Part shown: positions 7,591 to 15,412 of the stretch, piece after piece | How positions within the stretch are numbered: position 1 is the first letter of the stretch | Layout of the letters: each line of letters begins with the position of its first letter | Assembly: GCF_044389085.1 (NCBI RefSeq) | Contig: NZ_JBIRXP010000004.1 | Location: forward strand, 310,001 to 374,000 | Length of the DNA stretch: 64,000 nt | Source: Isoptericola sp044389085 | GTDB taxonomy: Bacteria; Actinomycetota; Actinomycetes; Actinomycetales; Cellulomonadaceae | Reading direction: 5' to 3' | Notes under the pieces: model-generated | Databases searched by the model: none | What the model saw: only the letters and a program-made list of their open reading frames with translations | Told to the model about the DNA's origin: nothing | Translations under genes and position numbers: made by a program

Positions 7591-8514
7591 TCAGCCCTTC
7601 ACGGCCCCCGCGGACAGGCCCTCCAGGAGCTGCTTGCGCAGCAGGAGGAAGACGATGATCATCGGCACGGACGCGAGGACGGCGCCGGGCAGCACGAGGT
7701 CGAACGCCTTGTTCTCCGACGCGTAGAGGATGTTGAGGCCCAGCGGCAGCGTGTACTGCTGCACGTCGGAGACCATGACCAGCGGCCACAGGAAGCTGTT
7801 GTACGACTGCAGGAAGCTCCACACGGCGAGCGCCCCGAGCGACGGCCGCAGCAGCGGCAGCACCACGCGCAGGAAGATGCGGAACTCCGAGCAGCCGTCG
7901 ATGCGGGCGGCCTCGAGGATCTCGTCGGGCACGGACTGCACGATGTACTGCTGCATCATGAAGATGCCGAACGCCGGCGCCACCCACGGCACGATGAGCG
8001 CGAACCACGGCGTGCCGAGCCCGGTCTTGACGAGCAGCACGAACAGCGGCACGAGGATGACGGCGAACGGCACCGCGAGCGAGCTGAACATCACCGTGAA
8101 CAGGGCCTGCTTGCCGCGGAAGCGGTACTTGGCGAAGCCGAAGCCGGCGAGCGCACAGACGAACACGGAGACGACGGTCGCGACGGTGGCGACGCCGACG
8201 CTCATGCCGAACCAGCTCCAGAACGGCTGGCTGCTCAGCAGGTTCGCGTAGTTCTCCAGCGTCGCCGTGGTGGGGATCAGGCGCAGCGGCTCGCCGAAGA
8301 TGTCGGCGCGCGGCTTGAACGACCCGGACAGCGCGAACAGCAGCGGCAGCACGAAGACGGCGAGCAGCACGACAAGCAGGCAGTACAGCGCGACCCGGCG
8401 CGGGGTGAGGAGGCTGGTGCCCTCCGGTCGGCGCGGTCGGCGCGGGCGGTGCGGCGCCGGGCCGGACGTCGCGCGGGCCGGCCGGGCGGGGGTGGTGACG
8501 GTCGTGGCGCTCAT
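7591..8514 (-). CDS. ABC sugar importer permease, MalG type
   Basis: 307 residues with a Pro/Arg-rich cytoplasmic N-terminus and six predicted transmembrane helices. The EAA loop that contacts the ATPase is visible as EILEAARIDGCSEFRIFLRV. It overlaps the upstream permease by 4 bp (ATGA at 8511-8514), so both subunits are likely made in equal amounts. It pairs with the MalF-type subunit and the binding protein upstream. No ATPase gene is present, so a shared MsiK-type ATPase encoded elsewhere is likely. Confidence 0.92.
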   Translation of the reverse strand: MSATTVTTPARPARATSGPAPHRPRRPRRPEGTSLLTPRRVALYCLLVVLLAVFVLPLLFALSGSFKPRADIFGEPLRLIPTTATLENYANLLSSQPFWSWFGMSVGVATVATVVSVFVCALAGFGFAKYRFRGKQALFTVMFSSLAVPFAVILVPLFVLLVKTGLGTPWFALIVPWVAPAFGIFMMQQYIVQSVPDEILEAARIDGCSEFRIFLRVVLPLLRPSLGALAVWSFLQSYNSFLWPLVMVSDVQQYTLPLGLNILYASENKAFDLVLPGAVLASVPMIIVFLLLRKQLLEGLSAGAVKG

Positions 8515-9464
8515 GCGGCCCTCCCGATCTGCAGCGCCCGGTTGAGCAGCTGGCTGACGGCGAACACGATGACGAACAGGACGACGCCCGCGGCGGCGGC
8601 GTACCCGAACTGCTGGCGCTCGAACGCGGCGCGGTAGATGAACATCGCGACCGACAGCGTCGCCTCGCCGGGCCCGCCGCGGGTGAGGAGGTAGGGCTCG
8701 TCGAAGAGCTGGGCGGCGCTGATGAACGAGGTCACGACGACGAACGCGGTGACGGGCTTGATGGCCGGGAGCGTCACCGTGGTGAACTTCCGGACGGCGC
8801 CCGCGCCGTCGAGCTCCGCCGCCTCGTAGAGCTCGCGCGGCACCGCCTGCAGGCCGGCGAGGAAGAAGATCGTCAGGTAGCCGACCCAGCGCCACAGGAG
8901 CACGAAGCTCACCGACGCCTTCGCCCAGCTCGGGTCGGTCAGCCAGTCGACCCCGGGCAGGCCGAACAGCGCGTGCAGGATGCTGTTGACCAGCCCGTAC
9001 TCGGTGTCGAGCAGCATCGAGAAGATCAGCGCGACGACGATGGGCGAGACGACCATCGGCACGAAGTACGTGACGCGGAACAGGTCGCGTGCCCGCAAGC
9101 CCTTCGCGTTGAGCGCCTGCGCGACGAGCAGCGCGCACGGGACGACGAGCACGACGGACACGAGGACGTAGATCCCGGAGTTGCCCGCCGCCGTCCAGAA
9201 GCTGGAGTCGGTGAGCAGGCCCGCGTAGTTGCGCAGGCCGACGAGCTCGGGCGTCCCGAGGCCCACCCAGGAGGTCAGGCTGAGGTACAGCGCGGCGAGG
9301 ATCGGCACGATCATGAACAGCACGTACAGCAGGTAGAACGGCGCGATGAAGAGGTAGGGCGCACGCTGGGTGGCGGCCGACGGCGCGGTGCGCCGGGTGC
9401 CGCGGACGCTCCGGGGGGCAGGGGCGACGGCGCGCGCGGGGGCGGTGGTCGTGGCGGTGGACAT
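8511..9464 (-). CDS. ABC sugar importer permease, MalF type
   Basis: 317 residues: a low-complexity Ala/Thr/Arg cytoplasmic N-terminus, then six transmembrane helices beginning PYLFIAPFYLLYVLFMIVPI. The EAA loop is readable as RELYEAAELDGAGAVRKFTT. Standard CUT1-family sugar permease. It follows the solute-binding protein gene by 8 bp and overlaps the MalG-type subunit gene, consistent with a single mRNA starting upstream of the LacI gene. Confidence 0.92.
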   Translation of the reverse strand: MSTATTTAPARAVAPAPRSVRGTRRTAPSAATQRAPYLFIAPFYLLYVLFMIVPILAALYLSLTSWVGLGTPELVGLRNYAGLLTDSSFWTAAGNSGIYVLVSVVLVVPCALLVAQALNAKGLRARDLFRVTYFVPMVVSPIVVALIFSMLLDTEYGLVNSILHALFGLPGVDWLTDPSWAKASVSFVLLWRWVGYLTIFFLAGLQAVPRELYEAAELDGAGAVRKFTTVTLPAIKPVTAFVVVTSFISAAQLFDEPYLLTRGGPGEATLSVAMFIYRAAFERQQFGYAAAAGVVLFVIVFAVSQLLNRALQIGRAA

Positions 9465-9472
9465 GGGGACCC

Positions 9473-10804
9473 CTATCGGGCGGCCTGGCTGCGGAACGTC
9501 TCGGCGGCGCCGGACAGCGCCTCCGCGGGCGACCGGCGCCCGCGGTAGGCGTCGACGAGCGCGCCGGACAGGACGGTCTGCAGGATCTGGATGTCAGGGC
9601 TGAGGTAGACGGCGGGCGCCTCGTCGACGAGGTCGGCGAACACCTCGAACGTGCGCTGGCCGCCCAGGTACTCGTCCTCGACGGCGAGCAGGCGCGGGTC
9701 GTCGTAGACCGAGCGGCGGGTGGGCAGGTAGCCGAGCTCCGCGAACCGGCGCACCTGCTGGTCCGGGTCGAGGTAGGCGGCCGCGACGAACTGCGTGGCG
9801 GCCTCGGTGGACGGCGACCCGGTGATCGCGGCGAAGCCGGTGCCCCCGCCGACGGCGGTGCGCCCCCCGCCGCCCTCGAACGGCGGGAGTGGCCCGATGC
9901 GCCAGGCCCCGGCCTGCTCGGGGACGTTGGGCTTGAGCCCAAAACCCTCGTACCAGTTGGCCATCCACAGGCCGATGACCTTGCCCTGCTTGAGCGCGGT
10001 CTGCATGGACGGGCCGTACACGTCCGAGACGGTGGTCAGGAAGCCCGACTGCACGCCGTCCACGAGGAACGCCAGGACCTCCTCGGCCTCCGGCGTCTCG
10101 ATCGTGAGCGCGCCGTCGGCGTCGAACAGGCCGCCGCCGCGCTGGAGCAGCAGCATCCAGAACAGCTGCACCACCTGGTTGAGGTCGGTGCCGGTGGCGA
10201 CCGCGCCGAGCGACTGCCCGGTCTTCTCGTGCAGCCGGGCGCCGACCTTCGCGAGCTCCTCCCACGACTCGACGTCGGTGGGGATGCCGTGCTCGGCGAA
10301 CTGGTCCTCGCGCCGGTAGTAGACGACCATCGGCACGTCGGAGTCGAGCGCGTACAGGTGGCCGTCGCGGCTGAACGGCGCCAGCCGGGCCTCGATGAGG
10401 TCGTCACGGACGTCGGCGACGGCGTCGTCCATCGGTGCGAGCAGCTCGGGGGCCAGGTCGCCGCGCAGCAGCCGCGCGAAGTTGCCGATCTCCAGGCCCG
10501 CCACGTCCGGCGTGCCGCGGCCGGCGACCGCCTGCGCGATGAGCTTGGTGACGAGGTCGTTCGCGCCGATCTGCGTCGGGTCGAGCGCGTAGCGGAAGGA
10601 CGTCGCCCGGTCCGCGACCTCGATCGCCTCGGTGAAGAAGTCGACGTAGCCCTGGTCGTGGGTCCAGAACTTCAGGTCGACGGCGCCGGAGGCCAGGGGG
10701 GCGGCGGCGGTGCGCGTCGCGCAGCCCGCGACGGCCGGGCCGAGGGCGGCGGCGGAGCCGAGCGCGAGCGCGCCCCGCAGCAGGTCGCGCCGGGAGAGCG
10801 TCAT
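9473..10804 (-). CDS. Extracellular sugar-binding lipoprotein
   Basis: 443 residues. The N-terminus MTLSRRDLLRGALALGS is a twin-arginine signal and is followed by a lipobox (PAVAGC), so the protein is probably Tat-exported and lipid-anchored. The mature region is a family 1 (CUT1) solute-binding protein: LKFWTHDQGY, VPMVVYYRRE, GKVIGLWMANWYEGF, GGGTGFAAI. It would capture the beta-galactoside for the two permeases. The start overlaps the LacI gene by 4 bp (10801-10804), so regulator and transporter are translated from one transcript. Confidence 0.92.
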   Translation of the reverse strand: MTLSRRDLLRGALALGSAAALGPAVAGCATRTAAAPLASGAVDLKFWTHDQGYVDFFTEAIEVADRATSFRYALDPTQIGANDLVTKLIAQAVAGRGTPDVAGLEIGNFARLLRGDLAPELLAPMDDAVADVRDDLIEARLAPFSRDGHLYALDSDVPMVVYYRREDQFAEHGIPTDVESWEELAKVGARLHEKTGQSLGAVATGTDLNQVVQLFWMLLLQRGGGLFDADGALTIETPEAEEVLAFLVDGVQSGFLTTVSDVYGPSMQTALKQGKVIGLWMANWYEGFGLKPNVPEQAGAWRIGPLPPFEGGGGRTAVGGGTGFAAITGSPSTEAATQFVAAAYLDPDQQVRRFAELGYLPTRRSVYDDPRLLAVEDEYLGGQRTFEVFADLVDEAPAVYLSPDIQILQTVLSGALVDAYRGRRSPAEALSGAAETFRSQAAR

Positions 10805-11940
10805 GAGGGGTCCTCCTCGTCGAGGATGTCGGTGGGGATGCCCGCCAGGGGGCTCGCGATGCTGAGCCCGGCGCCCGCGCCGGGGTGTGCCGGCCGCACC
10901 GGGCCGCGGTCGGGGTGCGGGGCCGCCGTCGAGTCGCGCACGACCAGGTGCACGGGCACAGCGGTCCGGCGCGACGGGACGGGACGGCCCTCGATCGCCG
11001 CGAGCAGACGGCGCATGCCCTGGCGGGAGATCTCCGCGAAGTCCTGCCGCACGGTGGTGAGGGGTACGTGCTGGTAGGCCGCGGCGGCCACGTCGTCGAA
11101 CCCGACGACGCTCACGTCGCGCGGCACCGAGAGCCCCGCGCGCTCGAGGGCGCGGACCAGCCCGATCGCCATGTCGTCGTTGGCGACGAAGACGGCCGTG
11201 AGGTCCGGCCGGGTGGCGAGCACCACGCCCGCCTCGTAGCCCGAGGCCGGGCTCCAGTCGCCCCGGATCACCTCGGGGACCGGGCAGCCCGACTCGACGA
11301 GCGCCTCCTCCCAGCCGATGCGGCGGTTCTGGGTGGTGCCCCAGCCCTGCGGCCCCGCCACGTGCCAGACGGTGCGGTGCCCGAGCCCGAGCAGGTGCTC
11401 CGTCGCGGCGCGCGCACCGGCGCGGTCGTCCGCGCCGACGAGGATCCATTCGTCGGACTCCTCGGGACGGTGCTCCAGGGCGAGCACGGGCACGCCGGCG
11501 GGCGTGCGGTGCACGGGCCGCAGGCTGTCGGCGGGCTCGGAGACGACGATGCCGTCGACGCCCCGGGCGGCGAGCTCGTCGAGGGCGTCGCCGACGTCGC
11601 TCGGGTCGCCGGAGCGGGTGTGCACCACGGCCACCGCGTAGCCCGCCTCGCGCGCCGCCTGCTCGACCCCGACGGCCATCTGGCTCGGCCCGAACAGGGC
11701 GCTGCCGGTGGAGACGAACCCGATGACCCGGGAGCGGGCGGTGACCAGGGCGCGGGCGGCACCGTTGGGCCGGAAGCCCAGCTCCTCGATGGCTGCCTGC
11801 ACGCGCTCGCGGACGTCCGCCGAGACGTTGGGCTCACCGTTGACGACGCGCGACACCGTCTTCTGGGACACCTCGGCCAACCGCGCCACGTCGACCATGG
11901 CGGGCGGGCGCACCGCTCCCCTGCGTGCTCTCTCGGACAT
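10801..11940 (-). CDS. LacI-family repressor of the beta-galactoside operon
   Basis: 379 residues. The LacI helix-turn-helix is VDVARLAEVSQKTVSRVVNG at about residues 16-35, with the hinge GFRPNGAARALVTARS, followed by a periplasmic-binding-protein-like effector domain (GVDGIVVSEPAD, AVFVANDDMAIGLVRAL, VPRDVSVVGFDD). It is the first gene of the operon it probably controls, with AAGGAG ahead of the ATG and two identical 14-bp operators directly upstream, so autoregulation is expected. The C-terminus is extended by a Pro/Ala-rich tail of about 40 residues beyond the usual family end. Confidence 0.93.
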   Translation of the reverse strand: MSERARRGAVRPPAMVDVARLAEVSQKTVSRVVNGEPNVSADVRERVQAAIEELGFRPNGAARALVTARSRVIGFVSTGSALFGPSQMAVGVEQAAREAGYAVAVVHTRSGDPSDVGDALDELAARGVDGIVVSEPADSLRPVHRTPAGVPVLALEHRPEESDEWILVGADDRAGARAATEHLLGLGHRTVWHVAGPQGWGTTQNRRIGWEEALVESGCPVPEVIRGDWSPASGYEAGVVLATRPDLTAVFVANDDMAIGLVRALERAGLSVPRDVSVVGFDDVAAAAYQHVPLTTVRQDFAEISRQGMRRLLAAIEGRPVPSRRTAVPVHLVVRDSTAAPHPDRGPVRPAHPGAGAGLSIASPLAGIPTDILDEEDPS

Positions 11941-11964
11941 CCTGGCTCCTTCGCCGCCGGAGCC

Positions 11965-11978
11965 TGACTACGTAGTCA
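11965..11978. promoter_or_regulatory. LacI-type operator, proximal copy
   Basis: TGACTACGTAGTCA is a perfect 14-bp palindrome with the central CG typical of LacI-family operators. It lies 24 bp upstream of the LacI start codon and is identical to the copy at 12011-12024. Confidence 0.8.
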
Positions 11979-12010
11979 GACCGTCATAGGGAGGGAGACT
12001 GGCACGGCGC

Positions 12011-12024
12011 TGACTACGTAGTCA
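12011..12024. promoter_or_regulatory. LacI-type operator, distal copy
   Basis: A second perfect TGACTACGTAGTCA, 46 bp from the first (start to start), about four and a half helical turns. On the minus strand it is preceded by T, giving TTGACT, a -35-like hexamer, so bound repressor would also block polymerase. No convincing -10 was found at 16-18 bp. Confidence 0.8.
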
Positions 12025-12134
12025 AGCCCTGGTGGCATGTTCGTTGGTCGACGCGGTCGCGCCTCGTCGCACGCACGACGCCGTGCTCGACGCGGTGCTC
12101 GACGGCGTGCTCGACCATGTCGCGGGACCGTCGG

Positions 12135-13181
12135 CTACGGCACCAGGCGCTGGGTGATCACCGACGCGCCGGCCCCGTGCTGCACGCGCGCGAGCGCGCC
12201 GTTCACCAGCGCGAGGTACGGGGGCACGTGCCCGCACTCGACCTCGGCGAGCAGCGGGATCCCGAGGTCACCGAGCGCGTCGCGCACCGCGTCGTGCTGG
12301 GTGAAGCCCTCCGAGTCCGGCGCGTACGTCCGGCTCACCAGCACCGCGTGCGCGGCGTCGAACCACCCGGCATGGCGCATCGCCCACAGCGCCCGGCCGA
12401 CCTCGAGCGCCTCCCACTCGAGGATGTCGAGATACACGACCAGCCCCTCGGGCGCGTGCTCCGCCGCGAACCGCCGCACGTCGCCGTACGGGGTGCCGGC
12501 CAGCAACGACACCGTCTCCAGGCAGCCGCCGACCAGCCTGCCCCGGACGTCCACCGGCGCGGCCGGGTCCGCGCCGTCGAGACGCAGCCAGGGGCCCTCG
12601 GCGTCGAGCGTCCACGTCGACACCTCGGGCTCGTTCTCGTAGTCGTCCCAGCCCTGCGACCGCGACCGGAACCGCCGCGGCGAGCGCTGCACCAGCGCCT
12701 CGCCCGCCCGGGCCGACGCCGCGACCTCCCACCAGCCCAGGACGCCGTCGGGCACGGTGTACGGGGTGTCCATGAGGTTCTGGCCGTGCAGGGTCGCGAC
12801 GCCCGTGCGCAGGGTCAGCGGCAGCTGGAGCGTCGAGGTGTCGGAGAAACCGACCAGCCACGTCGGGTCGGCAGCGAGCGCGTCCCAGTCGAGCCGACCC
12901 AGCAGGTCCGTGGCGAGCTCGCCGCCCCACGGCGGCACGACGGCGCGCACCGCCGGGTCCGTGAGCATCGCGGTGAGCTCGGCGGCCCGCACCTCGGCAG
13001 GCGCGCTGACGATCCCCGCACCCGAGAGCGTCTTCCCCAGGCGCACCTCGTACCCCTCGGCCCGCACTCCGTCGGCCGCGTGGCGCAGCCGTGCCTGGAG
13101 CCGCGGCTCCACGCCCGCTGACGGCGCGGTCACCCCGATCGTGTCGCCGGGACGCAGGGGCCGGGGGTAGCGGATCGTCAT
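12135..13181 (-). CDS. S66 family LD-carboxypeptidase (MccF-like)
   Basis: 348 residues. N-terminal RPGDTIGVTAPSAG, the nucleophile Ser in LVGFSDTS, and the catalytic Glu/His region with GHVPPYLALVNG near the C-terminus are all present. Family members trim tetrapeptides from muropeptides during cell-wall recycling or, as MccF, inactivate peptide-nucleotide antibiotics; the MccF-type branch is suggested by YTVPDGVLGWWEV and the aromatic-rich middle, but the choice is not certain. ATG 13181 is used; it is divergent from the DUF222-HNH gene. Confidence 0.88.
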   Translation of the reverse strand: MTIRYPRPLRPGDTIGVTAPSAGVEPRLQARLRHAADGVRAEGYEVRLGKTLSGAGIVSAPAEVRAAELTAMLTDPAVRAVVPPWGGELATDLLGRLDWDALAADPTWLVGFSDTSTLQLPLTLRTGVATLHGQNLMDTPYTVPDGVLGWWEVAASARAGEALVQRSPRRFRSRSQGWDDYENEPEVSTWTLDAEGPWLRLDGADPAAPVDVRGRLVGGCLETVSLLAGTPYGDVRRFAAEHAPEGLVVYLDILEWEALEVGRALWAMRHAGWFDAAHAVLVSRTYAPDSEGFTQHDAVRDALGDLGIPLLAEVECGHVPPYLALVNGALARVQHGAGASVITQRLVP

Positions 13182-13285
13182 GTGCGGACTGTGCCCGACG
13201 CCGGCTGCCGCGGCAACGAGATTTGGCCGCCGAGCGTCTGTCCACAGGCGGACGTCGGGCCTGGCCACAGGGCCTCGGCGACGGC

Positions 13286-13306
13286 TAGGATCGAACACAT
13301 GTTCGA
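13286..13306 (+). promoter_or_regulatory. LexA (SOS) box overlapping a -10 element
   Basis: TCGAACACATGTTCGA at 13291-13306 matches the actinobacterial SOS box TCGAAC-N4-GTTCGA exactly in both half-sites. A -10-like TAGGAT occupies 13286-13291 and shares a base with the box, so LexA would cover the transcription start. Members of the related 13E12/DUF222 family in Mycobacterium are known to carry LexA sites. Confidence 0.85.
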
Positions 13307-13343
13307 CCCGGAGCGAGGTTCCCGAGCGACAGAGAGGTGGTGA
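13299..13343 (+). CDS. Leader peptide, leaderless and coupled to the DUF222-HNH gene
   Basis: ATG 13299 lies 7 nt after TAGGAT, inside the SOS box, and opens a 14-codon frame (MFDPERGSRATERW) that stops at TGA 13341-13343. The stop overlaps the GTG of the following gene by 4 bp (GTGA). This geometry suggests that ribosomes loading at the mRNA 5' end translate the leader and then reinitiate on the nuclease gene. No homology is claimed for the peptide itself. Confidence 0.4.
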   Translation: MFDPERGSRATERW

Positions 13344-14860
13344 CGACGAGCATGACCGCTGTGCTAGACGGTGTGCCCGACGTCGTGCTCGACGAGCTGC
13401 CGGTGACGACCTCCCCGTGGGACGGCGTGCTCTCCCCGAGCGGCCCGACGACGGTGCACGACGTCGCGGCCGCCCTCACCGACGCGGCGCACCTCCAGGC
13501 GCGGATCAACGCCCTGGAGGGTGAGAAGCTCCTCGCCGTCGAGCGGGCCCGTCGAGCGGCTGTCCGGTGCGAGCCGGACCTGCTGGCGGGCGAACAGCTG
13601 CGGGTGCAGCGGGCAGGTGTGTCCCGGCGGCACGAGCTGGCCCGGCGGGCGTTCAACGCCGACGTCGCGACCACGCTGCACCTCTCCGAACAGCAGGCCG
13701 ACCACGTCGTGGAGACCGCGCGGATGCTGACCTCGTCGGGCGCCGCCACGCTGGCCCAGCTCTGCCGCGGGCGGATCGGGGCCCGGCACGCCACGGCTCT
13801 GGCCGACGTGCTCGCCGACCTCCCCGACGCCCAGGCCCGGGCCGCCGTGCAGGCCGAGGCGCTGCCGCGAGCCGCCACGGCCACCCCCGCCCAGTTCCGG
13901 GCCTTCCTCCGGCGCGCCCGTGACCGGGCACACCCGGAACCGTTCACCCTCCGGCACGACCGAGCCGCTCAGAAGCGCGCGGTGTTCGTCGACCCCGCGG
14001 CCGACGGCATGGCCTGGCTCAGCGCCTACCTTCCGGCCACGAGCGCCCACGCAGCCTTCGACCGGCTGACGGCCGCCGCGCGGTCCGCCCGCGAGGCCGG
14101 GGACTCGCGGACCGTCGCACAGCTCCGCGCCGACGCGTGCGCCGCCCTGCTGCTGGCCGGGGCGGAGCCCTCGCCCGCTCCCCGCCACGGCAGCGCGGGG
14201 CCCTCGGCCACCACGCCTCCCGTCGCGAGCGCCGCAGGGCGGAGCACCCCCGGGCCCGACACCCCGGGCCTGGCGGACGAGCTGGCCGCCGGGCTCGTCC
14301 CTGATCTTGCCGACCACACCCGCCGGATCACCCCGCGCGTCCAGGTCACGGTGCCGGTCATGGCGCTGCTGGGCCGCACGGACGAGGCGGCAGAGCTGGC
14401 CGGCCACGGTGCGATCAGCTGCGAGGTCGCCGCGTTCCTCACGGCCCAGGCGCCGTCCCTGCGCCGGCTGCTGGTCGATCCTGTCTCCGGCGAGCTGCTG
14501 ACGACCGACGCCGGCACGTATGCCGTCCCTGCTGCGCTGCGCACCTACCTGGAGGCCCGCGACATCACCTGCCGGTTCCCGGGCTGTACGCGCCCCGCGG
14601 CACGCTGCGACGTCGACCACACGGTCGCGTGGGCCGACGGCGGCGGGACCACGGCCGACAACCTGGCGCACCTCTGCCGCCGCCACCACGTGATGAAGCA
14701 CGAGACGCGCTGGCGGGTGCGACAGGAGCCCGACGGCACCCTGGTGTGGACCTCACCGACGGGACGCGTCTCTCGCGACCCTGTCGCCGACCCTGTGGAC
14801 CTCACCGGCCGGGAGCTGATCCCACCGGATCCCGCGGATCTCCCCGAGCCACCGTTCTGA
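13340..14860 (+). CDS. DUF222 and HNH endonuclease domain protein (13E12 family)
   Basis: 506 residues from GTG 13340. DUF222 covers roughly residues 30-380 (ALEGEKLLAVERARRAAVR, ARMLTSSGAATLAQLCRGRI). The C-terminal HNH nuclease domain has CRFPGCTRPAARCDVDHTV and NLAHLCRRHHVMKHE, with zinc-type cysteines and the HNH residues intact. It resembles the multicopy 13E12-repeat proteins of actinobacteria, whose role in DNA damage or mobile DNA is unsettled. The exact SOS box upstream supports damage induction. An alternative ATG at 13352 lacks a good ribosome site. Confidence 0.9.
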   Translation: MTTSMTAVLDGVPDVVLDELPVTTSPWDGVLSPSGPTTVHDVAAALTDAAHLQARINALEGEKLLAVERARRAAVRCEPDLLAGEQLRVQRAGVSRRHELARRAFNADVATTLHLSEQQADHVVETARMLTSSGAATLAQLCRGRIGARHATALADVLADLPDAQARAAVQAEALPRAATATPAQFRAFLRRARDRAHPEPFTLRHDRAAQKRAVFVDPAADGMAWLSAYLPATSAHAAFDRLTAAARSAREAGDSRTVAQLRADACAALLLAGAEPSPAPRHGSAGPSATTPPVASAAGRSTPGPDTPGLADELAAGLVPDLADHTRRITPRVQVTVPVMALLGRTDEAAELAGHGAISCEVAAFLTAQAPSLRRLLVDPVSGELLTTDAGTYAVPAALRTYLEARDITCRFPGCTRPAARCDVDHTVAWADGGGTTADNLAHLCRRHHVMKHETRWRVRQEPDGTLVWTSPTGRVSRDPVADPVDLTGRELIPPDPADLPEPPF

Positions 14861-14896
14861 GTCGCCCGGCCCGCACCTCTGGCCTGCTCGACGCGG

Positions 14897-15379
14897 CTAG
14901 CAGGTCGGGCAGGGCCGCTCGGCGGGCTCCCTGCGCGCGGCACCGCGCACGGCGTCGAGCGCGGCGTCGACCCGCTCGGCCCACGACGCCCGCCGCGGGC
15001 GCACCCGGAAGGTGCTCGCGGCCGCGGCGTCGGACGTCACGGCGGCGACCTTCTCCGGCGCGCAGCGGCCGTACTTCGCGAGGTAAGCGTCGTCGAGCAG
15101 CGCGTGGAGCTCGGGCGCCACCTCGGCGAGCAGCACGGGTCGGCGCGCGCCGTCGACCTGCAGGTGCGCGCGCCCGCCCGCCACGCGGGCCCCGCCCGGG
15201 GCGGAGCGCACGTACAGGTCGCGGCCGAGGCGCACCACCCAGCCGCGTGCCGCCGTCCCGGGTTCGCCCGCGGGCACGATCCGCACGGCCGGCAGGTCGC
15301 CGAGGGGGTCGAGGTCGAGCGCGGCAGGGGCGGTGCGGGTCAGCAGGCTCACGACAGGTCGAACCGTGACCTGCGCCAC
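14897..15379 (-). CDS. DUF2255-like protein
   Basis: 160 residues from GTG. The middle reads VRIVPAGEPGTAARGWVVRLGRDLYVRS, and later LLDDAYLAKYGRCAPEKVAA and STFRVRPR; the order W-VVR-G-DLYVRS, then AY--KYG, then T-R--P matches my memory of DUF2255. The C-terminus ends EPAERPCPTC, a possible metal or redox CxxC tail. Function unknown. It follows the arginine deiminase gene on the same strand by 33 bp and may be co-transcribed. Confidence 0.65.
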   Translation of the reverse strand: MAQVTVRPVVSLLTRTAPAALDLDPLGDLPAVRIVPAGEPGTAARGWVVRLGRDLYVRSAPGGARVAGGRAHLQVDGARRPVLLAEVAPELHALLDDAYLAKYGRCAPEKVAAVTSDAAAASTFRVRPRRASWAERVDAALDAVRGAARREPAERPCPTC

Positions 15380-15412
15380 GGTTATTCCGGGCCGGGCGCC
15401 GGGCCGCCTGCG

